A DNA stretch of 64,000 bases from JACCTH01 sp036556085 (GTDB lineage Bacteria; Actinomycetota; Acidimicrobiia; Spongiisociales; ZC4RG35): assembly GCA_036556085.1 (NCBI GenBank), contig DATBKE010000125.1, forward strand, positions 40,924-104,923, in the 5' to 3' direction. Every line of letters begins with the position of its first letter. Position 1 is the first letter of the stretch. The notes under the pieces were generated by a model that ran no database searches, was not told the DNA's origin, and worked only from the letters and a program-made list of their open reading frames with translations. Positions 7,336 to 15,330 of the stretch are shown piece by piece. The translations under genes were made by a program, and so were the position numbers.

Positions 7336-8505
7336 GTGGACTTCCGTCGCATCGGCGATCTCCCGCCCTACGTGTTTGGGACGGTTAACCAGCGCAAGCT
7401 CGAGGCCCGGCGGGAGGGGGAGGACATCATCGACCTCGGTTTCGGCAACCCCGACATTCCGAGCGCGGTGAATGTGGTCGACAAGTTGATCGAGGCCGCC
7501 CAGAACCCCCGCAACCACCGATATTCGGTGAGCCGGGGGCTGCCGAATCTGCGCAAGGCGGCGGCCGATCGGTACCAGCGGCGATTCGGGGTGTCACTCG
7601 ATCCTGAGGCTGAGGTCATCGCCACGATCGGAGCCAAAGAGGGCCTGTCGCACCTGCTCTGGGTCCTGGTCGAGCCTGGCGACGTGGCGGTCGTGCCTGA
7701 GCCTTCCTATCCGATCCACATTTACGCCCCCGGGCTGGCGGGAGCCGAAGTTCGCCGCGTTCCGGTGACTGCCGATGAGACCTACTTCGAACGGCTGGAG
7801 GCAGAAGTTGCTCGCGCTCCAAGTCCGCGCGTGGTCATCTGTGCCTTTCCCCACAACCCCACCACGATCTGTGTCGACCTCGGGTTTTTTCGCCGACTGG
7901 TGGAGATGGCCCATGAGCACGGATTCTTCGTGGTTCACGACTTTGCCTACGCCGACGTTCACTTCGACGGCTACCTGCCACCTTCGATCCTCGAAGTGGA
8001 AGGGGCAAAGGAAGTGGCGGTCGAGCTCTATACGTTGACGAAGGGCCATTCGATGGCCGGCTGGCGGATGGGTTTTTGCGTCGGCAACCGAGACGCGATC
8101 GCAGCCCTGGCCAAGCTCAAGAGCTATCTCGACTATGGCACCTTCCAACCGATTCAAGTTGCCTCGATCATCGCCTTGAACGAGGGAGACGAATACGTGG
8201 CCGAGGTCCGCGAGACGTACGAGAGACGCCGCAACGTGCTCGTCGAAGGTCTCAGCCGCAATGGGTGGAAGGTGGAGAGGCCATCGGGGACGATGTTCCT
8301 CTGGGCCCCGATACCGGATCCGTATCAGGAGTTGGGCTCGATGGCCTTCACCCTCGACCTGCTCGACCGGGCCAAGGTGGCGGTCAGTCCCGGGATCGGT
8401 TTCGGGCCTAGCGGCGACGGGCATGTGCGTTTCGCATTGGTCGAGAACGAGCACCGCATCTCGCAAGCGGTGCGTGGTATCCGCAAGGCCCTCGACCGGC
8501 TCTAA
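7336..8505 (+). CDS. Class I/II pyridoxal-phosphate aminotransferase (AlaC/LL-DAP-AT-like)
   Basis: A 389-residue fold-type I aminotransferase. IIDLGFGNPDIPSAV binds substrate, GAKEGLSHLLWVLVEPGD covers the cofactor phosphate region, PHNPTT is the conserved Asn motif, HDFAYADVHFDG follows, and LTKGHSMAGWRMGF carries the Schiff-base Lys236. The xxSMAGWRMG segment is that of the alanine/LL-diaminopimelate aminotransferase subgroup. It probably transfers amino groups between alanine or glutamate and keto acids; the exact substrate is unresolved. The GTG start is supported by a CAGAAT hexamer at -12 to -7 and by the N-terminal match to relatives. Downstream are two palindromic repeats. Confidence 0.85.
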   Translation: MDFRRIGDLPPYVFGTVNQRKLEARREGEDIIDLGFGNPDIPSAVNVVDKLIEAAQNPRNHRYSVSRGLPNLRKAAADRYQRRFGVSLDPEAEVIATIGAKEGLSHLLWVLVEPGDVAVVPEPSYPIHIYAPGLAGAEVRRVPVTADETYFERLEAEVARAPSPRVVICAFPHNPTTICVDLGFFRRLVEMAHEHGFFVVHDFAYADVHFDGYLPPSILEVEGAKEVAVELYTLTKGHSMAGWRMGFCVGNRDAIAALAKLKSYLDYGTFQPIQVASIIALNEGDEYVAEVRETYERRRNVLVEGLSRNGWKVERPSGTMFLWAPIPDPYQELGSMAFTLDLLDRAKVAVSPGIGFGPSGDGHVRFALVENEHRISQAVRGIRKALDRL

Positions 8506-8507
8506 TA

Positions 8508-8550
8508 CTGCGCGGATTTTTCCGCTCCTGAGACGAACAAATCCGCACAG
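8508..8550. repeat. 43-bp palindromic repeat, copy A
   Basis: Outer arms CTGCGCGGATTT (8508-8519) and AAATCCGCACAG (8539-8550) pair with one mismatch. It begins 3 bp after the aminotransferase stop. One of four related copies around the gene at 8686-9585. Confidence 0.75.
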
Positions 8551-8568
8551 ATTCGACCCGCTTCCCTT

Positions 8569-8611
8569 TCGTGCAGGAAAATTCGTCTCCCACACGAGAA
8601 AATCCGCGCAG
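8569..8611. repeat. 43-bp palindromic repeat, copy B
   Basis: Ends in AAAATCCGCGCAG like copy D and has an inner pair TCGT/ACGA around CTCCCAC. Its left arm (GTGCAGGAAAA) is the most diverged of the four copies. It lies 18 bp from copy A and 74 bp before the AbiEi-like start. Confidence 0.65.
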
Positions 8612-8685
8612 CTGGTCACGAACGGGGGGAAGGCGCCGCCGACAGACCCCTTGCTCTCTCCTTGAATTCCTGACACCTTCTTTCG

Positions 8686-9585
8686 ATGGACCTGGCTGCG
8701 ATACATGCGTTCGCGGCGGTCAATCACGGTCTGGTGGATCGGCCGACCATCCAGCAGTACGGGTGCTCCGACGAGGCCGTCGCAGGCTTTGTGGGCGCGG
8801 GACATTGGACCCCGATCCACGCCGGCGTTTATCAGATCGGAGTTACACCCCTTACATGGCGGGGGCGGCTCCGAGCGGCGACGCTGGCCGCCGGGCCCCT
8901 GGCTGTCATCTCTCATCGCACCGCTGCTCAGCTGTGGGGGCTGCAGGGAGTCAGCTTTGCGCCGATCGAATTGACAGTCCCAGTCGGTCACCTTCCGACC
9001 CCCGAGAGCGTGATCGTCCATCGAACGCGCCGTCCCATCGAGCAGGGCATTGTCGACGCAATTCCGGTGGTGCCCGTTGAGCGGGCAATTCTCGACTCTG
9101 CTGCCTACGTGCCCATTGCCACAGTCGAGCAGCTCTACGACAGCGGCATCCGCCTGAGATTGACCTGCCCGGAGAAGATGGCGGAGTGTTTGTATGCCCA
9201 TGGCAAGAGGGGAGTCAAGGGGCGTTCAAAGGTGCTCGCCATGCTCGACGGCCGACGAACCGGGCCAGCCCTCGGCAGTCCTGTCGAGACCTTCATCCTG
9301 CGCAGGATGCGTTTGGCCGGGATCGAGGAGCCGGAGCGTCAATTCATCCTTGTGTTGGCGGATGGCACCATCGCGGTTCTTGACTTCGCTTGGCCCCGGC
9401 GGGTCAAAGCGATCGAGATCGACGGATTGGAGGCTCACTCCGGTGCCCGTCAGCTCGAGTTGGACCTGGTGCGTCAAAACCTGATCCTCGAGTCAGGATG
9501 GCAGCTGCGTCGGTTCTCGGGGCGATTCGTGATGCGAAACCCTGGTTTGGTTATCCAAGAGATTGCCCGCTTTCTCGCTGCCTGA
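8686..9585 (+). CDS. AbiEi-type winged-helix / DUF559-like nuclease-fold protein
   Basis: A 299-residue protein of a layout common in actinobacteria. Its N-terminal 60 residues resemble the AbiEi antitoxin helix-turn-helix (GLVDRPTIQQYGCSDEAV, then HWTPIHAGVYQIG). A middle segment has ISHRTAAQLWGL. The C-terminal 80 residues look like a Vsr/DUF559 restriction-like fold: VLDFAWPRRVKAIEIDGLEA, then DLVRQNLILESGWQLRRFS. No AbiEii-type toxin gene lies beside it, so a working type IV toxin-antitoxin pair is not supported. The gene is bracketed by two palindromic repeats on each side, unlike any other gene here, which suggests a mobile or repeatedly exchanged cassette. Role unknown. Confidence 0.7.
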   Translation: MDLAAIHAFAAVNHGLVDRPTIQQYGCSDEAVAGFVGAGHWTPIHAGVYQIGVTPLTWRGRLRAATLAAGPLAVISHRTAAQLWGLQGVSFAPIELTVPVGHLPTPESVIVHRTRRPIEQGIVDAIPVVPVERAILDSAAYVPIATVEQLYDSGIRLRLTCPEKMAECLYAHGKRGVKGRSKVLAMLDGRRTGPALGSPVETFILRRMRLAGIEEPERQFILVLADGTIAVLDFAWPRRVKAIEIDGLEAHSGARQLELDLVRQNLILESGWQLRRFSGRFVMRNPGLVIQEIARFLAA

Positions 9586-9588
9586 TCT

Positions 9589-9631
9589 CTGCGCGGATAA
9601 ATCCGTATCCGGCACGGAAAAACCTGCACAG
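9589..9631. repeat. 43-bp palindromic repeat, copy C
   Basis: Begins 3 bp after the AbiEi-like stop, with left arm CTGCGCGGATAAATCCG and right end CGGAAAAACCTGCACAG. The core GGCACGGAAAAA is shared with copy D. Confidence 0.75.
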
Positions 9632-9650
9632 CAGCCACCCCAGGTGAGTT

Positions 9651-9693
9651 CTGTGCGGAAAAGTTCGTGGCTGGCACGGAAAAATCCGCGCAG
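9651..9693. repeat. 43-bp palindromic repeat, copy D
   Basis: Left arm CTGTGCGGAAAA and right arm ATCCGCGCAG pair (CTGTGCGGA with TCCGCGCAG, one G:T-type pair), with inner TCGTGGCTGGCACGG. It ends 22 bp before the threonine aldolase start. Confidence 0.75.
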
Positions 9694-9703
9694 AGGGTTG
9701 AAC

Positions 9704-9709
9704 TACCCT
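9704..9709 (+). promoter_or_regulatory. Leaderless-type -10 element of threonine aldolase
   Basis: TACCCT sits exactly at -12 to -7 of the ATG at 9716 and fits TAnnnT. No ribosome-binding site is present between the palindrome and the start. A -35 is not evident. Confidence 0.45.
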
Positions 9710-9715
9710 CGGGCC

Positions 9716-10741
9716 ATGGCATTTTCAGACGGGAGCGCCGACTTTCGCTCCGACACCGTTACCCGACCGACCGAGGAGATGCGCCGGGCGATGGCGGAGG
9801 CCGAGGTGGGAGACGATGTTTATCACGACGACCCCACCGTCAACGCCCTCGAGGAGGAAGCGGCAGCGGTAGTCGGGAAGGAAGCAGCGGTCTTCATGCC
9901 GACGGGGACCATGGGAAACCAGATCGCGGTGATGCTGCAGACCAAGCCCGGCGACGACGTCCTGGCCGATCCCGGGGTCCATGTGCGCAACGTCGAGGCC
10001 GGGGGGCCGGCGGCGCTCTCGGGAGTCGCCTTTCGTACGGTCGATTCGACTGCTGGACAGGTGACACCGGCCCAGGTCGAGGCGGCCATAGCCCAGGCCG
10101 GGTTCTTTCCCCGCATCAGGCTCATGATCTGGGAGAACACCCACAATCTCTCCGGTGGAAGAGTCGTGCCTCACGAATTGATGGCGGAGACCAGCGCCAC
10201 GGCTCGCCGCCACGGCCTGGCGATTCATCTCGACGGGGCCCGGCTCTTCAACGCCGTGGTCGCCTCGGGCGTTTCCGCCGACTCATTTGCCGCCACGGCC
10301 GACACCGTCCAGTTCTGCTTTTCCAAGGGCCTGGGGGCCCCTGTGGGCTCCGTGCTCTGCGGGACCGAGGAGATGATGGGGGAGGCTCGCTATCTTCGCA
10401 AGCGCATGGGCGGGGGCATGCGCCAGGCGGGCGTGATCGCCGCCGCCGCTCGAATCGCCCTCCGGGATCGGGATCGACTCAAGGAAGACCATGAGCTCGC
10501 CCACTACCTGGCCGAGAGCCTCGACCGCGCCCATTCAGGCCTGGTCGATGTCGCCCAGGTGGAAACCAACATGTGCCAGATCCAACCTGAGCGCCTTCCG
10601 CGGCCTCTTCCCGAGTGGCGAGAGGCCTTGTCAACCCAAGGAATCAAGATCAACCCCGCGTTTGGCGGCATCCTCCGTCTGGTGACCCACCGCGACGTCA
10701 ACCGCGACGACGTCGACCGCCTGGTTCGCAGCCTCGGCTGA
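9716..10741 (+). CDS. ltaE: Low-specificity L-threonine aldolase
   Basis: A 341-residue PLP enzyme that splits L-threonine or L-allo-threonine into glycine and acetaldehyde. Signatures are DFRSDTVTRPTEEMRRAM at the N-terminus, DDVYHDDPTVNALE, FMPTGTMGNQIA, HLDGARLFNA (cofactor Asp), and FCFSKGLGAPVGS carrying the Schiff-base Lys204. The start is the ATG at 9716 because it begins exactly at the conserved N-terminus; the longer frame runs back through the palindromes. The stop lies 5 bp before fabD, so it may be co-transcribed with the fatty-acid operon. Confidence 0.92.
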   Translation: MAFSDGSADFRSDTVTRPTEEMRRAMAEAEVGDDVYHDDPTVNALEEEAAAVVGKEAAVFMPTGTMGNQIAVMLQTKPGDDVLADPGVHVRNVEAGGPAALSGVAFRTVDSTAGQVTPAQVEAAIAQAGFFPRIRLMIWENTHNLSGGRVVPHELMAETSATARRHGLAIHLDGARLFNAVVASGVSADSFAATADTVQFCFSKGLGAPVGSVLCGTEEMMGEARYLRKRMGGGMRQAGVIAAAARIALRDRDRLKEDHELAHYLAESLDRAHSGLVDVAQVETNMCQIQPERLPRPLPEWREALSTQGIKINPAFGGILRLVTHRDVNRDDVDRLVRSLG

Positions 10742-10746
10742 TCTCG

Positions 10747-11682
10747 GTGGCGCCGGCTGTCCTTTTTCCCGGGCAGGGAAGCCAGTTCCGGGGAATGGGC
10801 GCCGACCTCTTCGATCGTCGGCCCGATCTTCTGGGACCAGCAGCTGACGAGATCCTCGGTTGGTCTCTCCGCCGGATGTGCCTGGAGGCCGGGGACGAGG
10901 AGTTAACCCGGACCGAATACGCCCAGCCGGCCCTCTACGCCGTCAGCTACGCCCTCTGGGACGAGTTGGAGAAGCAGCTGCCGGTGGCCCCCGCCGCCGC
11001 AGCCGGCCATTCGCTCGGTGAATACACCGCGCTGGCAGCCGCCGGTGCCCTCGACTACGAGCAGGGATTGGCAGTAGTGGCGGAGCGGGGGCGGGCGATG
11101 GCAGGGGCCGCCGATCAGGAAGCCTCGGGGATGGCCGCCGTCATCGGCAGCGACCTTGAAGCCACCGAAAGCGCCGCTCTGGCCCGACGGCAGATGGGGG
11201 GACGCCTCTTCGTTGCCAACATCAACGCCCCCGGCCAGATAGTGGTCGCCGGTGGCGCCGAGGACCTCGACTGGCTCGAGGCCGAAATCCCCAACTTGGG
11301 TATCAAGAGGGTGATACGCCTGAAAGTAGCGGGAGCTTTCCACTCCCCATTCATGGAAGCTGCCGCCGACCGCCTGGCGGCGGCCCTGGCGGGGGTGGAA
11401 ATTAGGGAAAGCCGTTTTCCAACCTGGAGCAACGTCACCGCCGAACCCCATCAGCGAGATCACATCAAGGATCAGTTGGTCCGCCAGGTGATCTCACCGG
11501 TACGGTTCGCCGACACCTTGCAAGCGATCGCCGCCGCCGGGGCCGATACCTATGTCCACGTGGGACCGGGCGATGTCACTTCCGGGCTAGCCAAGCGTTC
11601 GGCTCCCGGACTTCGCTATCTGGCGGTGTCGGATCACGCCGGGATCCCGCCCGTGATTGAGGCTCTCGGTACCATCGACTGA
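10747..11682 (+). CDS. fabD: Malonyl-CoA:ACP transacylase
   Basis: FabD moves malonyl from CoA to acyl carrier protein to feed fatty-acid elongation. The 311-residue protein has FPGQGSQFRGMG at the N-terminus, the nucleophile serine in GHSLGEYTALAAAG, the catalytic histidine in AGAFHSPFM, and HVGPGDV near the end. The GTG at 10747 is chosen because it gives the expected MAPAVLFPGQG start; earlier codons overlap threonine aldolase. First gene of fabD-fabH-fabG-acpP-fabF. No acyl-phosphate gene plsX is in the cluster. Confidence 0.93.
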   Translation: MAPAVLFPGQGSQFRGMGADLFDRRPDLLGPAADEILGWSLRRMCLEAGDEELTRTEYAQPALYAVSYALWDELEKQLPVAPAAAAGHSLGEYTALAAAGALDYEQGLAVVAERGRAMAGAADQEASGMAAVIGSDLEATESAALARRQMGGRLFVANINAPGQIVVAGGAEDLDWLEAEIPNLGIKRVIRLKVAGAFHSPFMEAAADRLAAALAGVEIRESRFPTWSNVTAEPHQRDHIKDQLVRQVISPVRFADTLQAIAAAGADTYVHVGPGDVTSGLAKRSAPGLRYLAVSDHAGIPPVIEALGTID

Positions 11683-11695
11683 GATAGGAGGGACG

Positions 11696-12778
11696 ATGGC
11701 CAACGCGATGATCACCGGGTGGGGAAAGTGCATGCCGGAGGCGGTGCTTTCCAATCACGATCTCGAGCAAATCGTCGATACCAGCGACGAATGGATCACG
11801 ACTCGAACCGGGATCAAGGAGCGGCGGATCTCCCATGCCGAGGTGTCGGATATGTCCGCCGTCGCCGGAACCCACGCCCTCGCCGCCGCCGGAAAGACCG
11901 CGGCTGATCTGGATTTGATCATTGTCGGAACGTGCACGGGCGACTCCCTCATCCCCTCCACTGCCTCCCTGGTGCAGGCGAAGTTGGAGGCCTGGCAGGC
12001 AGGCGCCTTCGACGTGAACGCTGCCTGCTCGGGCTTCATCTACTCACTAGTCATCGGCTCGAACATGATCGCCGCCGGGACGCATCGCACGGTGCTGGTG
12101 ATCGGAGCCGAGAAGCTTCACTATCACCTCGATTTCACCAACCGGGCGACGGCAGTGCTCTTCGGTGATGGTGCCGGGGCCGTCGTCTTGGAGGCGACCG
12201 ACGAGGATGTCGGTCTGCTGGCTTCCGAGCTGGGCATGGACGGTTCCGCCGCTTCGATCCTTTGCATTCCCGAGCACGGGACCGCCGGGGATCGCAAGAA
12301 TCCCGATCCCCGCCGATCGGGGATCAACATGGACGGCCCCGAGGTCTTCCGACGGGCTGTTACCACCATGGGCGACGCCTCCGTCCGCGTCCTCGATAAA
12401 GCCGGGATCAGCCTGGATGACATCGGGCTTTTGATACCCCACCAGGCCAATGTGCGGATCATCGACGCCACTGCCCGCCGGCTCAAGCTCGACCCGGCCA
12501 AAGTCATGATCAACATCGAGTCCTATGGCAACACCTCGGCGGCCACCATTCCTGTGGCCCTGACCGAGGCTCTCGAATCCCACCGCATCCAGCCCGGTGC
12601 GATCATCGTCCTCGCCGCCTTTGGTGCCGGCCTCTCATGGGGAGCGGCGGTGATTCGGTGGGGCCAGCGAGTCGAGCCTTTGGGGACGAGCGATGCCGCC
12701 CTTCCCTCCAACGATCGCAGCACCATGGATTTGCTGGCTCCCAACCTCGAGTTTTTCGGTCACCTGGCCAGTTCGTGA
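11696..12778 (+). CDS. fabH: 3-oxoacyl-ACP synthase III (KAS III)
   Basis: FabH starts fatty-acid synthesis by condensing a short acyl-CoA with malonyl-ACP. The 360-residue protein has the catalytic triad: Cys in NAACSGFIYSL, His in PHQANVRIID, and Asn in SYGNTSAATIP. A TAGGAGG ribosome-binding site precedes the ATG at 11696. Compared with the usual 315-335 residues there is a C-terminal extension of about 35 residues after GLSWGAAVIRW, containing LGTSDAALPSNDRS and ending LEFFGHLASS. The stop overlaps the GTG of fabG (GTGA). Confidence 0.93.
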   Translation: MANAMITGWGKCMPEAVLSNHDLEQIVDTSDEWITTRTGIKERRISHAEVSDMSAVAGTHALAAAGKTAADLDLIIVGTCTGDSLIPSTASLVQAKLEAWQAGAFDVNAACSGFIYSLVIGSNMIAAGTHRTVLVIGAEKLHYHLDFTNRATAVLFGDGAGAVVLEATDEDVGLLASELGMDGSAASILCIPEHGTAGDRKNPDPRRSGINMDGPEVFRRAVTTMGDASVRVLDKAGISLDDIGLLIPHQANVRIIDATARRLKLDPAKVMINIESYGNTSAATIPVALTEALESHRIQPGAIIVLAAFGAGLSWGAAVIRWGQRVEPLGTSDAALPSNDRSTMDLLAPNLEFFGHLASS

Positions 12779-13509
12779 CCCGCACCGCCCTCGTTACCGG
12801 GGCGTCCCGGGGGATCGGTCGTGCGATCGCCCTCGCCCTGGCCGAGGCGGGCCATGTGGTGGCCGTCAATTTCAGCGTGTCTGCGTCCGCCGCCCATGGG
12901 GTCGTGACAGAAATCGAAAGCCGAGGTGGGAAGGCGGCTGCCTTCGGCGCTGACGTCTCCGATGCCCAGGCGGTGGAGGGGCTCTTCGCATCGGTTAGTG
13001 GCGAGCTGGGACCGGTCGAGATCATGGTCAACAACGCCGGCATCACCGCCGACAACCTGCTTCTCCGGATGAGCCCGGAGGAGTTCGACCGTGTTCTGGC
13101 CACCAACCTCCGTTCGGCGTTCCTCTGTACGAAGGCGGCCCTGAAGTCGATGCTGCGAGCCCGTTTCGGGAGGATCATTTCGATCTCCTCGGTGGCCGGC
13201 ATCGCCGGTAACCCGGGACAGGCCAACTACGCCGCTTCCAAGGCCGGCCTCATCGGGTTCACTAAGTCGGTGGCAAAGGAGGTGGGAAGCCGCGGAATCA
13301 CAGCCAACGTGGTCGCGCCCGGCTTCATCGCCACGGATATGACCGCTGCCCTTTCCGAGGAGGTCAAGCAGGGGGTTTTGTCCACCCTCAGCCTGGGAAG
13401 GTTTGGAGAGCCGGAGGAGGTGGCTCAGGTGGTGGCATTTCTCGCATCCGAGCGGGCCTCCTACGTCACCGGTCAAGTTTTGGCGGTAGACGGCGGTCTG
13501 GCGCTTTAA
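12775..13509 (+). CDS. fabG: 3-oxoacyl-ACP reductase
   Basis: A 244-residue short-chain dehydrogenase that reduces 3-oxoacyl-ACP with NADPH. It has the Rossmann motif TGASRGIGRA, the NNAGIT segment, catalytic Ser in ISISSVAGIAGNPGQ, the YAASK Tyr-Lys pair, and the FabG-type APGFIATDMT and YVTGQVLAVDGGL segments. The start is the GTG at 12775 overlapping the fabH stop; the upstream frame runs through fabH. The context makes FabG more likely than another SDR. Confidence 0.93.
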   Translation: MTRTALVTGASRGIGRAIALALAEAGHVVAVNFSVSASAAHGVVTEIESRGGKAAAFGADVSDAQAVEGLFASVSGELGPVEIMVNNAGITADNLLLRMSPEEFDRVLATNLRSAFLCTKAALKSMLRARFGRIISISSVAGIAGNPGQANYAASKAGLIGFTKSVAKEVGSRGITANVVAPGFIATDMTAALSEEVKQGVLSTLSLGRFGEPEEVAQVVAFLASERASYVTGQVLAVDGGLAL

Positions 13510-13542
13510 TGCCAGCGAGAAGAACAGGAGAGAACCAGCCCG

Positions 13543-13788
13543 ATGGAAAAAACTGACATAGAAACGCGATTGCGGGATGTGCTCGTCACCGAACTCGGCC
13601 TCGACGCCGAGAAGATCAACCCGGCGGCCAACTTCGAGACCGATCTCGACGTGGACTCCCTGGGCGTCGTCGAGTTGCTGATGGCGATGGAGGATGAGTT
13701 CGGAGTGAAGATCCCCGACGATGAGGCCGAGCACATCCACACCGTGGGGGAAGCCATCGACCTGGTTCATCAGAAACTCAACTCCTAA
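13543..13788 (+). CDS. acpP: Acyl carrier protein
   Basis: An 81-residue acidic carrier protein. The phosphopantetheine attachment site is Ser39 in DVDSLGVVELLMAMEDEFG; the residue after DSL is Gly rather than the usual Asp. An AACAGGAG ribosome-binding site precedes the ATG. It lies between fabG and fabF, the standard place for the fatty-acid ACP. Confidence 0.95.
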   Translation: MEKTDIETRLRDVLVTELGLDAEKINPAANFETDLDVDSLGVVELLMAMEDEFGVKIPDDEAEHIHTVGEAIDLVHQKLNS

Positions 13789-13804
13789 CCTGATTGGACA
13801 GCTG

Positions 13805-15073
13805 ATGGGGCGACGACGAGTAGTCGTCACCGGGATGGGGGTGATCACCCCGGTCGGCAACGACGTCGATACCTTCTGGCAATCGCTGGTCTCCGGCCGT
13901 TCCGGTATCGGTCCGATCACTCATTTCGATACCACGGGTTACCGGACAAAAATCGCCGGTGAGGTCAAGGATTTCGATCCTGCCGACCATTTCGACAAAC
14001 GCGAGATCCGCCGCATCGATCCCTTTTCGCAATTCTTCTTGGTGGCCGGGCGTCAGGCTCTGGCACAGGCCAAGATCGCCTTTGCGCCGGAGGACGCTGA
14101 CAACGAACGGGCCGGGGTGATGGTGGGAGCGGGCTTCGGCGGCATGGGTGCGTTCATCGATGAGGTGGCGTTGATGCTCGACCGGGGACCGGATCGGGTC
14201 AGCCCCACCGGCATCCCCAAGATCATCGCCAACATGGCCGCCGGCCTCGCCTCGATCGAGAACAACCTGCTGGGACCGGTGAGTTGCGTCGTCACCGCCT
14301 GCTCAGCGTCTGCCAACGCCATCGGTGACGCCGCCGAGCTGATCCGAAGAGGGGCGGCCGATGTCATGCTCGCCGGCGGGTCGGAGGCGGCTATCACCAC
14401 CTACGGAGTGGCCGGGTTCAACCAATCACGAGCATTGTCGGTTCGCAACGACGAGCCCGCCCGAGCCTCACGGCCTTTCGACGCTGAGCGGGATGGATTC
14501 GTGATGGGCGAAGGGGGCGGGGCTCTGGTGTTGGAGGATCGGGATCGGGCCCTCGGACGGGGGGCGGAGATCATCGGCGAGATCGTCGGCTACGGGATGT
14601 CGGCGGACGCCTATCACATCACTCTGCCGCGGCCGGGCGGAACCGGGGCCGCCCGGGCGATGAAGGCGGCCATGACCGATGCCGCCTTAAAGCCCGGCGA
14701 CATCTCCTATATCAACGCCCATGGCACCTCGACTGAGGCCAACGATGCCACCGAGACCGCCGCCATCAAGATCGCTCTCGGCGATGACGCTTATCGGGTG
14801 CCGGTGTCGTCCACCAAGTCGATGACGGGTCACATTCTCGGCGGGGCCGGAGCGGTGGAGGCGATCGTCTCCTTGCTGGCGCTCAACCAGGGGCTCCTTC
14901 CCCCCACGATCAATCAGGAAACATCCGACCCGGAATGCGACCTCGACTACGTTCCCAATGAGGCCCGTCGCTTCTCGGGGGATTTTGCAATGTCGAACTC
15001 TTTCGGGTTTGGAGGTCACAACGTGGCGCTGGTCCTGGGCTCGGCCCGCGTGGCGGGTTCAGAGCCCGCCTAG
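13805..15073 (+). CDS. fabF: 3-oxoacyl-ACP synthase II (KAS II)
   Basis: FabF elongates acyl-ACP by condensation with malonyl-ACP. The 422-residue protein opens with RRVVVTGMGVITPVG and has the Cys nucleophile in VVTACSASANAIGDAAELI (most FabF have TACATGTHAIG), the first His in INAHGTSTEANDATE, and the second in KSMTGHILGGAGAVEA. The ATG at 13805 is the start, 16 bp after acpP. Its TAG shares CTAG with the stop of the leftward gene at 15070, so the genes meet tail to tail with a 4-bp overlap. Confidence 0.93.
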   Translation: MGRRRVVVTGMGVITPVGNDVDTFWQSLVSGRSGIGPITHFDTTGYRTKIAGEVKDFDPADHFDKREIRRIDPFSQFFLVAGRQALAQAKIAFAPEDADNERAGVMVGAGFGGMGAFIDEVALMLDRGPDRVSPTGIPKIIANMAAGLASIENNLLGPVSCVVTACSASANAIGDAAELIRRGAADVMLAGGSEAAITTYGVAGFNQSRALSVRNDEPARASRPFDAERDGFVMGEGGGALVLEDRDRALGRGAEIIGEIVGYGMSADAYHITLPRPGGTGAARAMKAAMTDAALKPGDISYINAHGTSTEANDATETAAIKIALGDDAYRVPVSSTKSMTGHILGGAGAVEAIVSLLALNQGLLPPTINQETSDPECDLDYVPNEARRFSGDFAMSNSFGFGGHNVALVLGSARVAGSEPA

Positions 15074-15330
15074 CTCTCAGGCTGGTCCCGGTCCCGCTCC
15101 TGGCGGTATTCGGCGATCGAACGAGCAGTCAGCGCCAGGACGACCAGCAGTCCGGCACTGGCAATGACGAAGGCCCCGACCCCGATCAAGCTGGCGGTCA
15201 GCGGACAACCGGGAGCGGGAGCGGGCTGATCGGCCCGACAGGAGACGTTGGTGATGACAAATCCCATCCAGCCGACCAGGCCTCCCAGCACCAAGGAAGG
15301 AATCACCAGGTAGGGATTGGGTTTCCTCAA
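15070..15330 (-). CDS. Small two-helix membrane protein
   Basis: An 86-residue protein with hydrophobic segments at about residues 7-29 and 46-68, and a charged tail EYRQERDRDQPES. Two cysteines (Cys31 and Cys42) lie in the loop between the helices, which could be oxidised if the loop faces outward. I do not recognise a family. Its ATG overlaps the stop of the 242-aa membrane gene by 4 bp (ATGA), so the two form a leftward operon. Confidence 0.65.
   Translation of the reverse strand: MRKPNPYLVIPSLVLGGLVGWMGFVITNVSCRADQPAPAPGCPLTASLIGVGAFVIASAGLLVVLALTARSIAEYRQERDRDQPES

Noticed and set aside
7594..9201. Long minus-strand open frame of 535 codons opposite the aminotransferase
   Set aside because: Antisense to recognised genes and across the palindromic repeats; long frames of this kind are expected in GC-rich DNA.
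8686..9585. Complete type IV (AbiE) toxin-antitoxin system
   Set aside because: Only the AbiEi-like part is present; no AbiEii nucleotidyltransferase gene lies within several kilobases.
8508..9693. CRISPR array or insertion-sequence ends
   Set aside because: There are only four repeats, unevenly spaced and flanking a gene with no transposase or Cas protein; spacer lengths are not uniform.
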